From: Polyangium mundeleinium
Lineage (GTDB): Bacteria > Myxococcota_A > Polyangia > Polyangiales > Polyangiaceae
Reading direction: 5' to 3'
Assembly (NCBI RefSeq): GCF_028369105.1
Contig: NZ_JAQNDO010000001.1
Location: 2,721,711 to 2,785,710 of the forward strand
Length of the DNA: 64,000 bases
A model generated the notes under the pieces. The model had not been told where the DNA came from. It saw only the letters and a program-made list of their open reading frames with translations, and did no database searches. Shown here in pieces: positions 10,322-19,500 of the stretch. How positions within the stretch are numbered: position 1 is the first letter of the stretch; each line of letters opens with the position of its first letter. Position numbers and translations under genes: made by a program.

Positions 10322-11362
10322 GGAGTCCCTCCGCCCGACTCCACCTCGATCCGCGCCCCGAGCGCGCGCATCGTACCGACGAACCGCGGGAAGCTCGTCG
10401 CGATGTTGTCGGCGTCGCGCACGCGCGTGGGCCCGTCCGCGAGGAGGCCGAGCACACACGATGTCATCGCGATGCGGTGATCGCCGCCGCTCTCGATGTC
10501 TGCGGCCTTGAGCTTGCCTTCCGGCTGTCCCTCGACGGCGAGCCCGTCCGGACGCTCCTCGCACGTCACGCCGAACGCGCGCAGCACGCGCGCCATCATC
10601 GCGATCCGATCGCTCTCCTTCACGCGGAGCTCGGCCGCGTCCTCGATGAGTGTCGTGCCATGCGCGCGCGCCGCCAGCGCACACAGGATCGGCACCTCGT
10701 CGATCGTCCGCGCCACGAGCTCCCCGCCGAGCCTCCCTTGCCGCAGATCGGACGCGCTGGCGTGCAGGTCGCCGATCGGCTCGCCCATCTCCTCGCCCTT
10801 CGGCTCGAGGACGAGCGAGCCGCCCATGTCGCGCAGCACCTTGATCTCGCGATACGAGCGGCTCGCGCACGTACGTTGGTCCGTCGGCGTAGAGGCCCGA
10901 GAGCAAGATCGCGCTCTTCACCTGCGCGCTCGCGACGGGCATCTCGTACTCGAGGGGCCCGAGCACGTTGGGCTCCGGCAGAGGACCGATCTGGAGCGGC
11001 GCCGTAATCTCTCCGACGCGCTTCGGATCGAGCTTGCCCTCGATGCGGCCGCCGCGCAGGCGCAGGGGCCTCGCGACGCGCTCCATCGGCCTTCGCGTGA
11101 GCGACTCGTCGCCGACGAGCACGGTGGCGAAGCGTTGCGCGGCGAGCACGCCGGCGAGCAGGCGCATCGTCGTGCCCGAGTTGCCGCAGTCGATGGGCGC
11201 GCTCGGCGCGCGCAGTCCGTAGAGGCCCTTGCCTCCGACGAGCAGCGTCTCGTTCTGCTCCTCAGCGGTGATGCCCATCGCGCGGAGCGCAGCGAGCGTG
11301 GACATGTTGTCTGCGCCGAGCGCGCCGCCTTCGATGCGGCCGAGGCCTCGCTGCCGCGCCCA
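10318..11362 (-). pseudogene. aroA: 3-phosphoshikimate 1-carboxyvinyltransferase, broken copy
   Basis: Two reading frames on the minus strand together make most of EPSP synthase. The upstream frame has GNSGTTMRLLAG, RRPMERV and the run ending YVREPLVSRD. The downstream frame resumes at VLRDMGGSLVLEP and runs through ESDRIAMMARVLRAFG and GDHRIAMT to the stop. The switch is near 10845, where the conserved DHTE segment is missing; it fits loss of about 8 bases. The first 30 or so residues, including the invariant GDKSISHR substrate loop, are absent: homology stops near 11345, where the opposite-strand kinase begins. As written the gene cannot make active enzyme. A sequencing or assembly error is possible, since the shikimate pathway is normally essential. 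Confidence 0.85.
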
Positions 11363-12706
11363 GGCGACGTAGTCGCGGGGAAATACCGGATCCTGCGGAT
11401 CCTCGGCGCTGGGGGGATGGGGGTCGTCGTGGAGGCGGAGCACGCGAACCTCCGGCAGCGCGTCGCGCTCAAGTTCCTGCATCCCAAGGTGGCAGCGAGC
11501 GACGTCTCCGTGACGCGGCTCCTCCGCGAGGCGCGGGCCGCGAGCGCGATCAAGAGCGAGCACGTGGCGCGCGTGCTCGACATGGGCACCCTGCCGTGGG
11601 GCTCGCCGTTCGTCGTGATGGAATACCTCACAGGAATCGATCTCCGCGGCATGCTCGGCCGCCGCGGCCCGCTGCCCGTCGAGGACGCGGTCGATTACAT
11701 CCTACAGGCCTGCGAGGCGCTCGCCGAGGCCCATTCCATGGGAATCGTCCACCGCGACATCAAGCCCTCGAACCTCTTTCTCACGAGCCGCGCCGACGGC
11801 TCGCCGCTCATCAAGGTCCTCGATTTCGGCATCGCCAAGCTCCTCCGCCCAGGCGGCGCCGCGCAGGCGGAGGACGTCGTGACGCTCACGGGCAATGGAT
11901 TCGTGGTGGGTTCGCCCCGGTACACCTCGCCCGAGCGGCTGCGGGACCCGACCCACGTCGATCCACGCACTGACCTCTGGTCCCTCGGCATCGTCCTGCA
12001 CGAGCTGTTGACGGGCCAGAGCCCCTTCGAGGCGAAGACCATTTCTTCGCTGTATTTCCGCATCGCCGCGGACCCGCCCGCGCGGGTGCGGGACGTTCGT
12101 CCCGACGTACCGGAGGGGCTCGAAAAGGCGATCCTCCAGTGCTTGCAAAAAGACCCGGACAAACGCACGCCCGACGTGGCCGAGCTCGCCGCGTCGCTCC
12201 GGCCTTTTGCGCCCGAGCGCAGCGAGACCAGCGTGCGCCGGGTGATCCGGGTGATCGGCATTCCTCCGGAGAAACTTCCGACGCACGCCGCCACGGCCGG
12301 GAGCCGCGACGCCGACGGCTTGCGCGGCCTCCTCTCGACGGCCCTCGTGCCCGCGGCGCTCCGGCGATCCGCGCGCCTTCGCGCGGGGCTCGGTTTGCTC
12401 GGCGTGACGCTGCTCGTGGTGGGAGCGCTCGTCGTGTCCTGGGGAGAAACGCCGGACGATCGCGCGCCCTCGCCGGGGCCATCGCGCGCGGCCCCCGAGC
12501 GGCCAAAGGAGCCCTCGGTGGTCGTCACGCCGGGCGGTCCGAGCAACCCGTCCGCCCAAGGCGTCGAGGAGCCAGCGGCCCCCGCGCCGAGCTCGGCGGC
12601 GAAAGCGCCAAAGGGTGGAACGACTTCGTCTTATCGAACCTCTGGAGCGCCCACAGGGCGCCGCAAAGGAGGGAGCTTCCTTGATCCGCTGGATAGCCGC
12701 AAATAA
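11343..12706 (+). CDS. Ser/Thr protein kinase, 5' end missing
   Basis: The kinase homology opens at RPGDVVAGKYRILRILGAGG, so only a few N-terminal residues are lost. Visible elements are the Gly-rich loop GAGGMGVVVEA, VALKF lysine, VHRDIKPSNL catalytic loop, LDFGIAK and GSPRYTSPERL activation segment. A C-terminal membrane helix (LLGVTLLVVGALVVSW) and a Pro/Ser-rich tail follow. The frame runs back into antisense aroA with no ATG, GTG or TTG near the domain start; the first ATG inside (11417) would cut the Gly-loop. It is a PknB-type membrane kinase by family. The start coordinate is where homology begins, not a start codon. Its 3' end overlaps the next gene by 26 bp. Confidence 0.8.
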
Positions 12707-13649
12707 AAGATACGTTCGTCTCGCCAATCGACTTCTTCTCCCAGCGCTCGCCGCGCTCGTCTTCGCCGGCGAGGGGACCGCCCGCGCGGACGGTGACGCC
12801 GCTGCGGAGGCAGAGGTCCTCTTCCGCGAGGGCAAGCAGCTCATGGGGGAGAAGCGGTATGCCGAGGCTTGTCCGAAGCTCGCGGAGAGCCATCGGCTCG
12901 ATCCGGGCGGCGGGACGATCCTGAACCTCGCCCTCTGCCACGAGGCGGAAGGCAAGACCGCCACGGCCTACCGCGAGCTCGGCGAGGCCCTCGCGTGGGC
13001 GCGCACGGACGCGAGGCCCGATCGCGCAGAGATCGCCCACGAGCGGCTCGACGCGCTCGAACGCAAGCTCGCGCGGCTCGTGGTGGTGCTCGGGCCGGGC
13101 GCGCGCGTCGCGGGCATGGTGATCGAGCGCGACGGGGCGTCGATCTCGGAGGCGTCGCTCGGCGAGCCCGCGCCCGTCGATCCCGGTGAACACGTGGTCG
13201 TCGCGACGGCCGAGGGGAGGGCGCCGTTTCGGACGACGGTGCGGGTCGCGCCGGGCGCACGCGTGACCGTGGTGGTGCCCGCGCTCGCGCCGTCGCGCGG
13301 GCCCTCGGGCGCGCGCATCGCGGCGCATGTGACCGCGGGGATCTCGCTCGGCGCCCTCGGCGTGGGGACGTTCTTCGGGATCCGCGCGCTCGTGAAGGAG
13401 AACGAGGCGCGCGCGCGGTGCCAGGGCACGGTTTGCCCCAACGTGGCGTCGCTCGACGTGGCCGAGGACGGGCGGACGGCCGCGCGGATCGCCGACGTGG
13501 CGCTCGGCGTGGGCGCGGTCGGCCTCTTGACGTCCGCGACCCTCTACTGGGTCTCGCGCTCGAAGAGCCCCGAAGATCCACGCGCGTCGATCGTGATCGT
13601 GCCGTCCGCGGGAGCGGGCGCGACGTTGCTCCTGGGAGGAACATTTTGA
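12681..13649 (+). CDS. exported TPR/PEGA-type protein coupled to the kinase
   Basis: 322 residues from a TTG start preceded by AAGGAGGGAG at 12666-12675. An Arg-rich N-terminus and hydrophobic stretch ending AGEGTARADG form a signal peptide. Next is a TPR-like segment (EAEVLFREGKQLMGEKRYAEA, then GTILNLALCHEAEGK) of a type often seen beside myxobacterial kinases. A strand-rich PEGA-like region (ISEASLGEPAPVDPGEHVVV) follows, then two membrane helices near residues 212-235 and 265-285. The gene overlaps the kinase gene by 26 bp and the next gene starts on its stop codon, so the three are translated together. Probably an envelope partner of the kinase, which is inference. Confidence 0.75.
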   Translation: MIRWIAANKRYVRLANRLLLPALAALVFAGEGTARADGDAAAEAEVLFREGKQLMGEKRYAEACPKLAESHRLDPGGGTILNLALCHEAEGKTATAYRELGEALAWARTDARPDRAEIAHERLDALERKLARLVVVLGPGARVAGMVIERDGASISEASLGEPAPVDPGEHVVVATAEGRAPFRTTVRVAPGARVTVVVPALAPSRGPSGARIAAHVTAGISLGALGVGTFFGIRALVKENEARARCQGTVCPNVASLDVAEDGRTAARIADVALGVGAVGLLTSATLYWVSRSKSPEDPRASIVIVPSAGAGATLLLGGTF

Positions 13650-14656
13650 GCACGAAACGAATAGCGACCCCTCCCTTCGCGCGATTCGGTGCGTGGCCAC
13701 TCCTGCTCGCGGGCCCGATCGGCTGCGAGATCGTAGCGGGGATCGAGCCACGCACGCTCGCGTCGGACGGCTCTGCGGGCGCGTGCGAGGCGAGCACGGG
13801 CGTGGGCTTCCCCGACTCGGCCACACGGTTCTGCACCGATGGATCCGACGCGGTCTCGTGTGACGATCCGATCCTCGCGGTGGGCCAGGACGGCCATGTC
13901 GTTGGCGTCTTGCCGAGCTACGAGGAGGCTTCGTTCGGGGAGTCCGCGGGCGACGGCGTGCGTGACGAGATCCTCGATCTCGTATGGGAGAGCGAAGCAG
14001 CCTCGGAGCCGGTCTCGTGGGAGGAAGCGCGCGCGCGTTGCGAGAAGTCCGGCGGCGGCGCGCGGCTCCCGACGCGCGTGGAGCTCGTCTCGCTCGTGGA
14101 CTACGGGCGCGACGGGCCCGCGATCAACCCCTCGATGATCTCCGTGCCCACGTGGTCCACGGATCTCTACTGGACCATGACGACGGCGATGGATGGTGTG
14201 TGGGCCATCGGGTTCGTCGACGGATCGATGACGTCGCTCGATCGCACGGTCGCGGCGCGCGTCCGTTGTGTCGTGGGTCCTCCGCGCGCGTCGTGCCTCG
14301 AAGCGGGCGCGGAGGGGGAGACGCTGATCGACAGGCGCACGGGCTTCGTGTGGCAACGCCTGAGCACGCCGGAGGTGAGCACGTGGCAAGGCGCGCTCGC
14401 TTTCTGCGCGTCGCTCTCGATCGGTGGCGCTGACGGCTTCCGGCTCCCGAGCATCAAGGAACTCGTGAGCCTCGGTCACGGCGAGGAGGACGAACCCATG
14501 TCCGCGGCGACGCCGTTCCCCGACGGCGAGGGCCGCTTCTGGTCGTCCACGCCCGTCGCCGCTGCGCCGGCGGAAGCATGGCTCGTCGACGGCCTCACGG
14601 GCCGCGTCGATCACCAGTCGACGATGGTGAAGGCGCGCGTGCGTTGCGTTCGATGA
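13646..14656 (+). CDS. DUF1566 (Lcl-like) exported protein
   Basis: 336 residues from a TTG start with GGGAGGA just upstream; the TTGA overlaps the previous stop. The signal-like N-terminus ends at LLAGPIGCEI, with a possible lipid-attachment Cys although the -3 residue is atypical. Two DUF1566 repeats follow, each with a Trp-rich tract, a GGG/GGADGFRLP-type motif before a RVELVSLVDYG or IKELVSLGHG helix, then FWSST or YWTMT and a closing RVRCV. Such domains occur in secreted proteins of deltaproteobacteria and have a C-type-lectin-like layout; ligand unknown. Confidence 0.75.
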   Translation: MSTKRIATPPFARFGAWPLLLAGPIGCEIVAGIEPRTLASDGSAGACEASTGVGFPDSATRFCTDGSDAVSCDDPILAVGQDGHVVGVLPSYEEASFGESAGDGVRDEILDLVWESEAASEPVSWEEARARCEKSGGGARLPTRVELVSLVDYGRDGPAINPSMISVPTWSTDLYWTMTTAMDGVWAIGFVDGSMTSLDRTVAARVRCVVGPPRASCLEAGAEGETLIDRRTGFVWQRLSTPEVSTWQGALAFCASLSIGGADGFRLPSIKELVSLGHGEEDEPMSAATPFPDGEGRFWSSTPVAAAPAEAWLVDGLTGRVDHQSTMVKARVRCVR

Positions 14657-14666
14657 TGCGCGCGGA

Positions 14667-15662
14667 TCAAGCCCAGGCCGAGCCCGCCTCGGGATCGGGC
14701 GTGATGCCTTCGAGCGCGCGCCGCGCCTCCTCGGCGTCCCGCGCGATCTGCGCCTTCAGCGCGTCGAGCCCTGAGAAACGTTGCTCCGGACGAATGTGCC
14801 GAACGAGGTGCACGCGCAGCCGCGCGCCGTACAGATCCTCGTCCCGATCGAAGACGTGCACTTCGAGGCGCGGGCGCGCCGCCGTGGGATCCACCGTGGG
14901 CCGCACGCCGAGGTTTGCGACGCCGCGCCCGAGCATCGTCGCGCCGCGCTCACCCGCTCCTTCCGGGGGCAAACGATCGATCAGCACGGCGTACACGCCG
15001 AGCGGTGGGAGCGCCTCCGGCGCGTCGAGGATGTTCGCGGTGGGAAAGCCGATCGTCCGCCCGCGTTTGTCCCCTGCCACCACGGTCCCCGAGAGCGCGT
15101 GCCATCGCCCGAGGATGCGCTGCGCCTCGTCGAGATCGCCCCGTGCGATCGCCTCCCTCGCGCGCGTGCTCGACCACGGCCCGCTCGTGTCGCCGACGAG
15201 CGCATGGGAGCGCGTCTCGAAGCCGAGCTCCTTGCCGAGCCGCTCGAGCTCGGCGAAATCGCCGGCCCGCTGCGCGCCGAAGCGGAAGTTCTGCCCGACC
15301 ATCACCACGCGCGCGCCGAGATCGCCGAGCACGCGCTCGGCGAAGTCGCGCGGGCTCTGCGCCGCGAACGCGCGATCGAAGGGGGCCACGGAGACCCGGA
15401 GCCCCGGCACGGCGCGCTCGCACAGCGCGATCTTGCGTGCGAGCGGCGTGAGCAGCGGCGGCGCCTTGCGGCCGAGGACCTCGGCCGGGTGTGGATGGAA
15501 CGTCAGCACCACCGGAGCGAGCCCGCGCTCGTTGGCGATCCGAGCGGCTTCATCCAGGACGGCGCGATGGCCCCTGTGCAGACCGTCGAAATTGCCGATC
15601 ACGACGAGGGTGCCGCTACGTCCGCTCGTCTCGCCGCGCTGGGAGCCGCTCTGCCGATCCAC
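14667..15662 (-). CDS. ribF: bifunctional riboflavin kinase / FAD synthetase
   Basis: 331 residues from a GTG. The N-terminal FAD synthetase (nucleotidyltransferase) half has GNFDGLHRGHRAVL with the HxGH signature, TFHPHP, and the later WSSTRAREAI (S-S-T-x-x-R). The C-terminal flavokinase half has GDKRGRTIGFPTANI and GVYAVLID, then VHVFDRDEDLYG. The protein converts riboflavin to FMN and then FAD in the cytosol. It is convergent with the DUF1566 gene and divergent from prs. Length is typical (about 310-330). Confidence 0.95.
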   Translation of the reverse strand: MDRQSGSQRGETSGRSGTLVVIGNFDGLHRGHRAVLDEAARIANERGLAPVVLTFHPHPAEVLGRKAPPLLTPLARKIALCERAVPGLRVSVAPFDRAFAAQSPRDFAERVLGDLGARVVMVGQNFRFGAQRAGDFAELERLGKELGFETRSHALVGDTSGPWSSTRAREAIARGDLDEAQRILGRWHALSGTVVAGDKRGRTIGFPTANILDAPEALPPLGVYAVLIDRLPPEGAGERGATMLGRGVANLGVRPTVDPTAARPRLEVHVFDRDEDLYGARLRVHLVRHIRPEQRFSGLDALKAQIARDAEEARRALEGITPDPEAGSAWA

Positions 15663-15737
15663 GATCGCGCTACCTAGTCAAACCCGAGGCGCCGCGCAAA
15701 GCCGAGGTCGTGTCATGATGCAATGACCACAAGATCC

Positions 15738-15766
15738 TTGACGGAAGTAGGGGTGACTGGTAGAGC
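15738..15766 (+). promoter_or_regulatory. candidate promoter for the prs-rplY-pth block
   Basis: TTGACG (15738-15743), a 17-base spacer and TAGAGC (15761-15766). The -10 half resembles that proposed for rpsA (TAGACG). It lies about 95 bases before the prs ATG. The -10 is weak against consensus. Confidence 0.45.
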
Positions 15767-15861
15767 CGCGCCGCCGTTGACCCTTCGGCGTTCGGGGTTG
15801 TCGTGGTCGCTCGGACTGGCCGAGCGTCGACCGAACCCTCGGCAAGCAGGGAGGCTGGCCG

Positions 15862-16806
15862 ATGTTCAAGAGAGTGAGCATCTTCTCGGGGAACGCAAAC
15901 CCCACGCTCACGCAGGAGATTTGCCAGTGCCTCGAGTTCCCGCTCGGGAAGTGCCGCGTCTCGCGGTTCTCCGACGGGGAGACGTTCTGCGTGATTCAGG
16001 AGAACGTCCGTGGCGTGGACACGTACGTCGTACAACCGACGTGCTCGCCGGTGAACGACAGCGTGATGGAGCTGCTCATCATGGTGGACGCGCTTCGGCG
16101 CGCCTCCGCGGGCTCCATCACCGCCGTGATTCCGTACTACGGCTACGCCCGGCAGGACCGCAAGGCCGCGCCGCGCACGCCGATCACGGCGAAGCTCGTG
16201 GCTGATCTTCTCGTCGCTGCGGGCGTGCACCGCATCGTCGCGCTCGATCTGCACGCGGGCCAGATCCAGGGGTTCTTCAACATCCCCTTCGATCACCTCC
16301 ACGCGATGCCGGCGTTCCTCGATCAGCACCTTCGCGAGCACTACAGCCGCGACTGCGTGATCGTCTCGCCGGATGCGGGCGGCGTCGAGCGCGCGCGTGC
16401 TTACGCGAAGCGCCTCGACGGCACGCTCGCCATCATCGACAAGCGCCGCGAGCGCGCGAACGAGAGCGAGGTGATGAACATCATCGGCGAGGTCGAGGGC
16501 AAGCGTTGCCTCATCCTCGACGACATCATCGACACGGCGGGCACGCTGGTGAACGCGGCGAATGCCCTCATGAAGGCGGGCGCGAAGAGCGTCGCTGCCT
16601 GCGCCACACACGCCGTGCTTTCGGGCCCGGCGCTGTCGCGCATCATGGAGTCGCCGCTCGCCGAGGTCATCGTCTCCAACTCGATCCCGCTCTCCGAGGA
16701 AGCCAAGGCGTGCGGGAAGTTCAAGGTCGTCAGCGTGGCGCGCCTGCTCGCGGAGGCCATCCGCCGGATCCACCACTCGGATTCGGTGAGCTCCCTCTTC
16801 GTCTAG
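15862..16806 (+). CDS. prs: ribose-phosphate pyrophosphokinase
   Basis: 314 residues, the standard length. Motifs are [16 protein letters not shown] near the N-terminus, [11 protein letters not shown] (ATP loop), the [12 protein letters not shown] segment, and the PRPP loop [12 protein letters not shown]. The enzyme makes PRPP from ribose 5-phosphate and ATP for purine, pyrimidine, His and Trp synthesis. It starts the common bacterial order prs-rplY-pth. GGGAGGCTGGCCG precedes the ATG as ribosome-binding region. Confidence 0.96.
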   Translation: MFKRVSIFSGNANPTLTQEICQCLEFPLGKCRVSRFSDGETFCVIQENVRGVDTYVVQPTCSPVNDSVMELLIMVDALRRASAGSITAVIPYYGYARQDRKAAPRTPITAKLVADLLVAAGVHRIVALDLHAGQIQGFFNIPFDHLHAMPAFLDQHLREHYSRDCVIVSPDAGGVERARAYAKRLDGTLAIIDKRRERANESEVMNIIGEVEGKRCLILDDIIDTAGTLVNAANALMKAGAKSVAACATHAVLSGPALSRIMESPLAEVIVSNSIPLSEEAKACGKFKVVSVARLLAEAIRRIHHSDSVSSLFV

Positions 16807-16912
16807 TCGTGTCCTCGCCTCGCGTTCGTCGTTTCGTGTCCCTCAGCGCCTGGACAATCGCGCAGTTTCCTCTCAGGCTTGCGGCTTCGCCTCGGAGGAT
16901 CGTCGGAATCGG

Positions 16913-16941
16913 CGCACAACCCGATCGATCTCTGCTATAGC
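16913..16941 (+). promoter_or_regulatory. weak candidate promoter before rplY
   Basis: TATAGC preceded by TGC (extended -10, 16936-16941), with a poor -35 CGCACA 17 bases upstream, 35 bases before the rplY ATG. The 169-bp gap after prs suggests extra initiation here. Confidence 0.35.
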
Positions 16942-16975
16942 GCCGCGTCTCGGATCGGAACCGGAGAGTCGTCCC

Positions 16976-17710
16976 ATGATGGAAATCATCAAGCTCAGCG
17001 CCACCCTTCGTCAGGAAAGCGGAAAGGGCCCGTCGAACAGGCTCCGCCGCACGGGGAACATCCCTGCCATCTGCTACGGCAAGGGCCTCGAAGCGTTCCC
17101 GGTTGCCGTTTCTCCGAAGGCCCTCCTCGAGGTGCTGAAGTCGGCGCACGGGAAGAACTCGGTCATCGAGCTGGCCGTCGAGGGCAGCGACAAGCTCACC
17201 GTCATGGTGCGCGATTACGGCTACCACCCGATCTCGCGTGAGCTCGTCCACGCAGACTTCCTGCAGGTCAAGCTCGACCAGCCGGTCGACGTCGAGGTGC
17301 CCGTTCGTTGCGTCGGCAAGTCGAAGGGCGTCGCGGGCGGCGGCATCCTCCAGCAGATCTTCCGCAACCTGCCCATCCGCTGCCTGCCCGAGAAGATCCC
17401 GGCGCTCGTCGAGATCGACATCAGCGAGCTCGACCTCGGTGACACGGTGAAGGCGGGCGCGGTTCCGCTCCCCGAGGGCGTGAAGACGCGCCTGCCCGAG
17501 GATCAGACGGTCGTCGTCGTGGCCATTCCCGAGAAGGGTGAGGAAGGCGCGGCTGCGGCTCCGGGCGCTCCGGGCGCTCCGGCGGCGGCGGCTCCTGCGG
17601 CCGGCGCGAAGGGCGCGGCGCCCGCGGCGAAGGCTGCGGCTCCCGCGGCCAAGGGCGCGGCTCCCGCGGCGAAGGCTGCGGCTCCCGCCAAGGACGCCAA
17701 GAAGAAGTAG
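16976..17710 (+). CDS. rplY: 50S ribosomal protein L25 (Ctc/TL5 type)
   Basis: 244 residues. The N-terminal 5S-rRNA-binding domain (about 1-95) shows the hallmark LRRTGNIPAICYGKG and FLQVKLDQPVDVEVPV. It is followed by the CTC/TL5 beta-rich domain (about 96-185, with LVEIDISELDLGD). The last about 50 residues are a low-complexity Ala/Pro/Lys tail made of GAAPAAKAAAPAAK-type repeats, longer than in most L25 proteins. The codon pair ATGATG leaves the start ambiguous by one residue. The product stabilises 5S rRNA in the large subunit. Confidence 0.93.
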   Translation: MMEIIKLSATLRQESGKGPSNRLRRTGNIPAICYGKGLEAFPVAVSPKALLEVLKSAHGKNSVIELAVEGSDKLTVMVRDYGYHPISRELVHADFLQVKLDQPVDVEVPVRCVGKSKGVAGGGILQQIFRNLPIRCLPEKIPALVEIDISELDLGDTVKAGAVPLPEGVKTRLPEDQTVVVVAIPEKGEEGAAAAPGAPGAPAAAAPAAGAKGAAPAAKAAAPAAKGAAPAAKAAAPAKDAKKK

Positions 17711-17809
17711 TTTCAGCTCAAACGGTCCGAGCGATCCGCCCCGCGGCATGATCTCCGAACGAGGTCGTTCCGCGGGGCACGCTCGTCTTCGGGCCTCGAC
17801 TTCCTCGTC

Positions 17810-18502
17810 ATGCTGCTCGTCGTCGGCCTGGGCAACCCGGGCGAGAAATACGCGTCGCACCGGCACAACGTCGGCTTCATGGCCGTCGAAGCGCTCGCGG
17901 CGCGCGCTCGCGCCGATGCCTTTCGCGAGAAGTTCTCGGGCATGTGGTCGCGCGCGACGCTCGGGGACGAGCCGGGCGTGCTCCTTCAGCCGATGACGTA
18001 CATGAACGAGTCGGGCCGCAGCGTGCAGCCCGCCCTCGCATTCTTCAAGATCGCCCCGAAGGAGCTCGTGGTGATCCACGACGAGCTCGACCTTCCGTTC
18101 GGGGACGTCCGGCTCAAGTTCGGCGGCGGACACGCCGGGCACAACGGACTGCGTTCCATCATGTCCCACGTCGGCACGGGCGATTTCGCGCGCGTCCGCG
18201 TGGGCGTCGGGCGACCGCCGGCGGGGTTTCGCGGGGAGGTGGCGGACTACGTGCTGTCGCCGTTCGACGCGGTCGAACGCTCGCGCCTGCCCGACATCTT
18301 GAAGCTCGTGACGGATTCTGTGCTAGAAGTCGCGACCCGCGGCCTCGACGCCGCGATGAACGTTCGAAACAGCCGGCCAAAAGCCGGCAAGAAGCAAGCG
18401 AAGGAGCGGAGCGAGGCGCGCACGTCGCCCGAGCCCGCGAACGCGAAAACGGCGGAGGACAAACCGTCGGTTTCGCCTGGCGAAAAACGCGAGGGACAGT
18501 AA
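17810..18502 (+). CDS. pth: peptidyl-tRNA hydrolase
   Basis: 230 residues. The Pth core is complete: VGLGNPGEKYASHRHNVGF (with the catalytic His), PMTYMNESGRSV, VIHDELDLPFGDVRLK, and GGGHAGHNGLRSI, ending at about residue 185. A Lys/Glu-rich tail of about 45 residues that is not part of the family core follows. The enzyme recycles peptidyl-tRNAs that drop off the ribosome. It stands between rplY and rpsF in a translation-related block. Confidence 0.95.
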   Translation: MLLVVGLGNPGEKYASHRHNVGFMAVEALAARARADAFREKFSGMWSRATLGDEPGVLLQPMTYMNESGRSVQPALAFFKIAPKELVVIHDELDLPFGDVRLKFGGGHAGHNGLRSIMSHVGTGDFARVRVGVGRPPAGFRGEVADYVLSPFDAVERSRLPDILKLVTDSVLEVATRGLDAAMNVRNSRPKAGKKQAKERSEARTSPEPANAKTAEDKPSVSPGEKREGQ

Positions 18503-18537
18503 TCCGGACGTTTTCCGCACCTTACGTGAGGCACGAA

Positions 18538-18566
18538 CGCTGGTTTGTCCGTATGGAACACCAGCG
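18538..18566 (+). promoter_or_regulatory. candidate S6:S18 leader hairpin
   Basis: CGCTGGT / ACCAGCG form a 7-bp stem whose 15-base top contains TCC-G-TAT-GGA, exposing a CCG trinucleotide. It sits in the 124-bp gap 60 bases before rpsF. The known S6:S18-binding RNA of rpsF leaders also displays a CCG in a hairpin; the match here is only by eye. Confidence 0.35.
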
Positions 18567-18626
18567 GGCGCGCCGTCCTCGCTCCGGGGCACGACGTCTC
18601 CGGGGCCATCGTCCAAGAGGAGAAGC

Positions 18627-19166
18627 ATGAGTCGACTCGTGACGGCGCCGAACCGCGCCAGAGAATACGAAACGATCTATATCCTGCGACCCGACATCGA
18701 CGCGGACTCCGCCGAGCGTGTCGGCTCGCGCCTGTCCGACGTGATCGGCCGTGAGCAAGGTCGGCTGACCAAGGTCGAGAACTGGGGCCGCCGCCGGCTC
18801 GCCTACGACATCCGCAAGAACCGTCGTGGCGTGTACATCTACCTCAAGTACCTCGGTACGGGCCGCGTGGTCTCCGAGATCGAGCGCAACCTGCGCTTGA
18901 TGGACAGCGTGATCAAGTACCAGACCGTCCTCGTCCGCAACGACGTGGAGGTCGCGGCGATCGCGATCGCCGATGAGGACGTGAAGTTCGAGCGTGTCGA
19001 GCTGCCGCCGATCGAGGAGGAGCGCGACGAGTCGAGGGAGCGTCAGCTCGGCCTGATCGAGCCGGAGCGTCGTCAGGAGCGGACCAGCGAGGCGCCAGCT
19101 TCGGGCGAGTTCGACGACCTCGAGGGCGAGGCGGACATGACCGGCACCGAGGAAGAGGGAGGCTGA
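18627..19166 (+). CDS. rpsF: 30S ribosomal protein S6
   Basis: 179 residues. The S6 fold occupies about residues 10-105 with YETIYILRPDI, ENWGRRRLAYDIRKNRRGVY, the EIERNLRLMD strand and the VLRNDV-like end. An acidic tail of about 70 residues extends the protein (S6 is usually 95-135). It pairs with S18 on the 30S platform. GAGGAGAAGC precedes the ATG. rpsF, rpsR and rplI are spaced by 3 and 13 bases, a typical operon. Confidence 0.95.
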   Translation: MSRLVTAPNRAREYETIYILRPDIDADSAERVGSRLSDVIGREQGRLTKVENWGRRRLAYDIRKNRRGVYIYLKYLGTGRVVSEIERNLRLMDSVIKYQTVLVRNDVEVAAIAIADEDVKFERVELPPIEEERDESRERQLGLIEPERRQERTSEAPASGEFDDLEGEADMTGTEEEGG

Positions 19167-19169
19167 GCC

Positions 19170-19487
19170 ATGAATCAACGAGGAATGGATTCGGGCAGCC
19201 GCAACATGGACATGGACGACCGCGATTTCGGGCGGACGCCGGATCTGAACGCCGACGCCCCCGGACGCCGCCGCACCGGTCGCAAGCGCGTCTGCCGTTA
19301 CTGCGCCGACAAGGCGCTCTTCATCGACTACAAGGACCCGCAGGCGCTCAAGTACTTCATCTCGGAGCGCGGCAAGGTCGTCCCGCGCCGCATCAGCGGC
19401 AACTGCGCGCGGCATCAGCGCAAGGTCACGCTCGCCATCAAGCGGGCGCGTAACATCGCGCTCTTGCCGTTCACCGTGACGGCGTAA
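19170..19487 (+). CDS. rpsR: 30S ribosomal protein S18
   Basis: 105 residues. The S18 core begins near residue 44 with [11 protein letters not shown], then [19 protein letters not shown] and [15 protein letters not shown] ending [12 protein letters not shown]. The N-terminal about 40 residues are a Met/Asp/Arg-rich extension (S18 is commonly 75-90). The Cys pair CRYC is the zinc-type form. It binds with S6 to the 30S central domain. Confidence 0.95.
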   Translation: MNQRGMDSGSRNMDMDDRDFGRTPDLNADAPGRRRTGRKRVCRYCADKALFIDYKDPQALKYFISERGKVVPRRISGNCARHQRKVTLAIKRARNIALLPFTVTA

Positions 19488-19500
19488 CGAGGAGGACGTC

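Noticed and set aside
15663-15861. tRNA-Gln gene between ribF and prs, a place where tRNAs occur in some genomes
   Set aside because: No cloverleaf, TTC loop or acceptor pairing could be found; only a candidate promoter is present.
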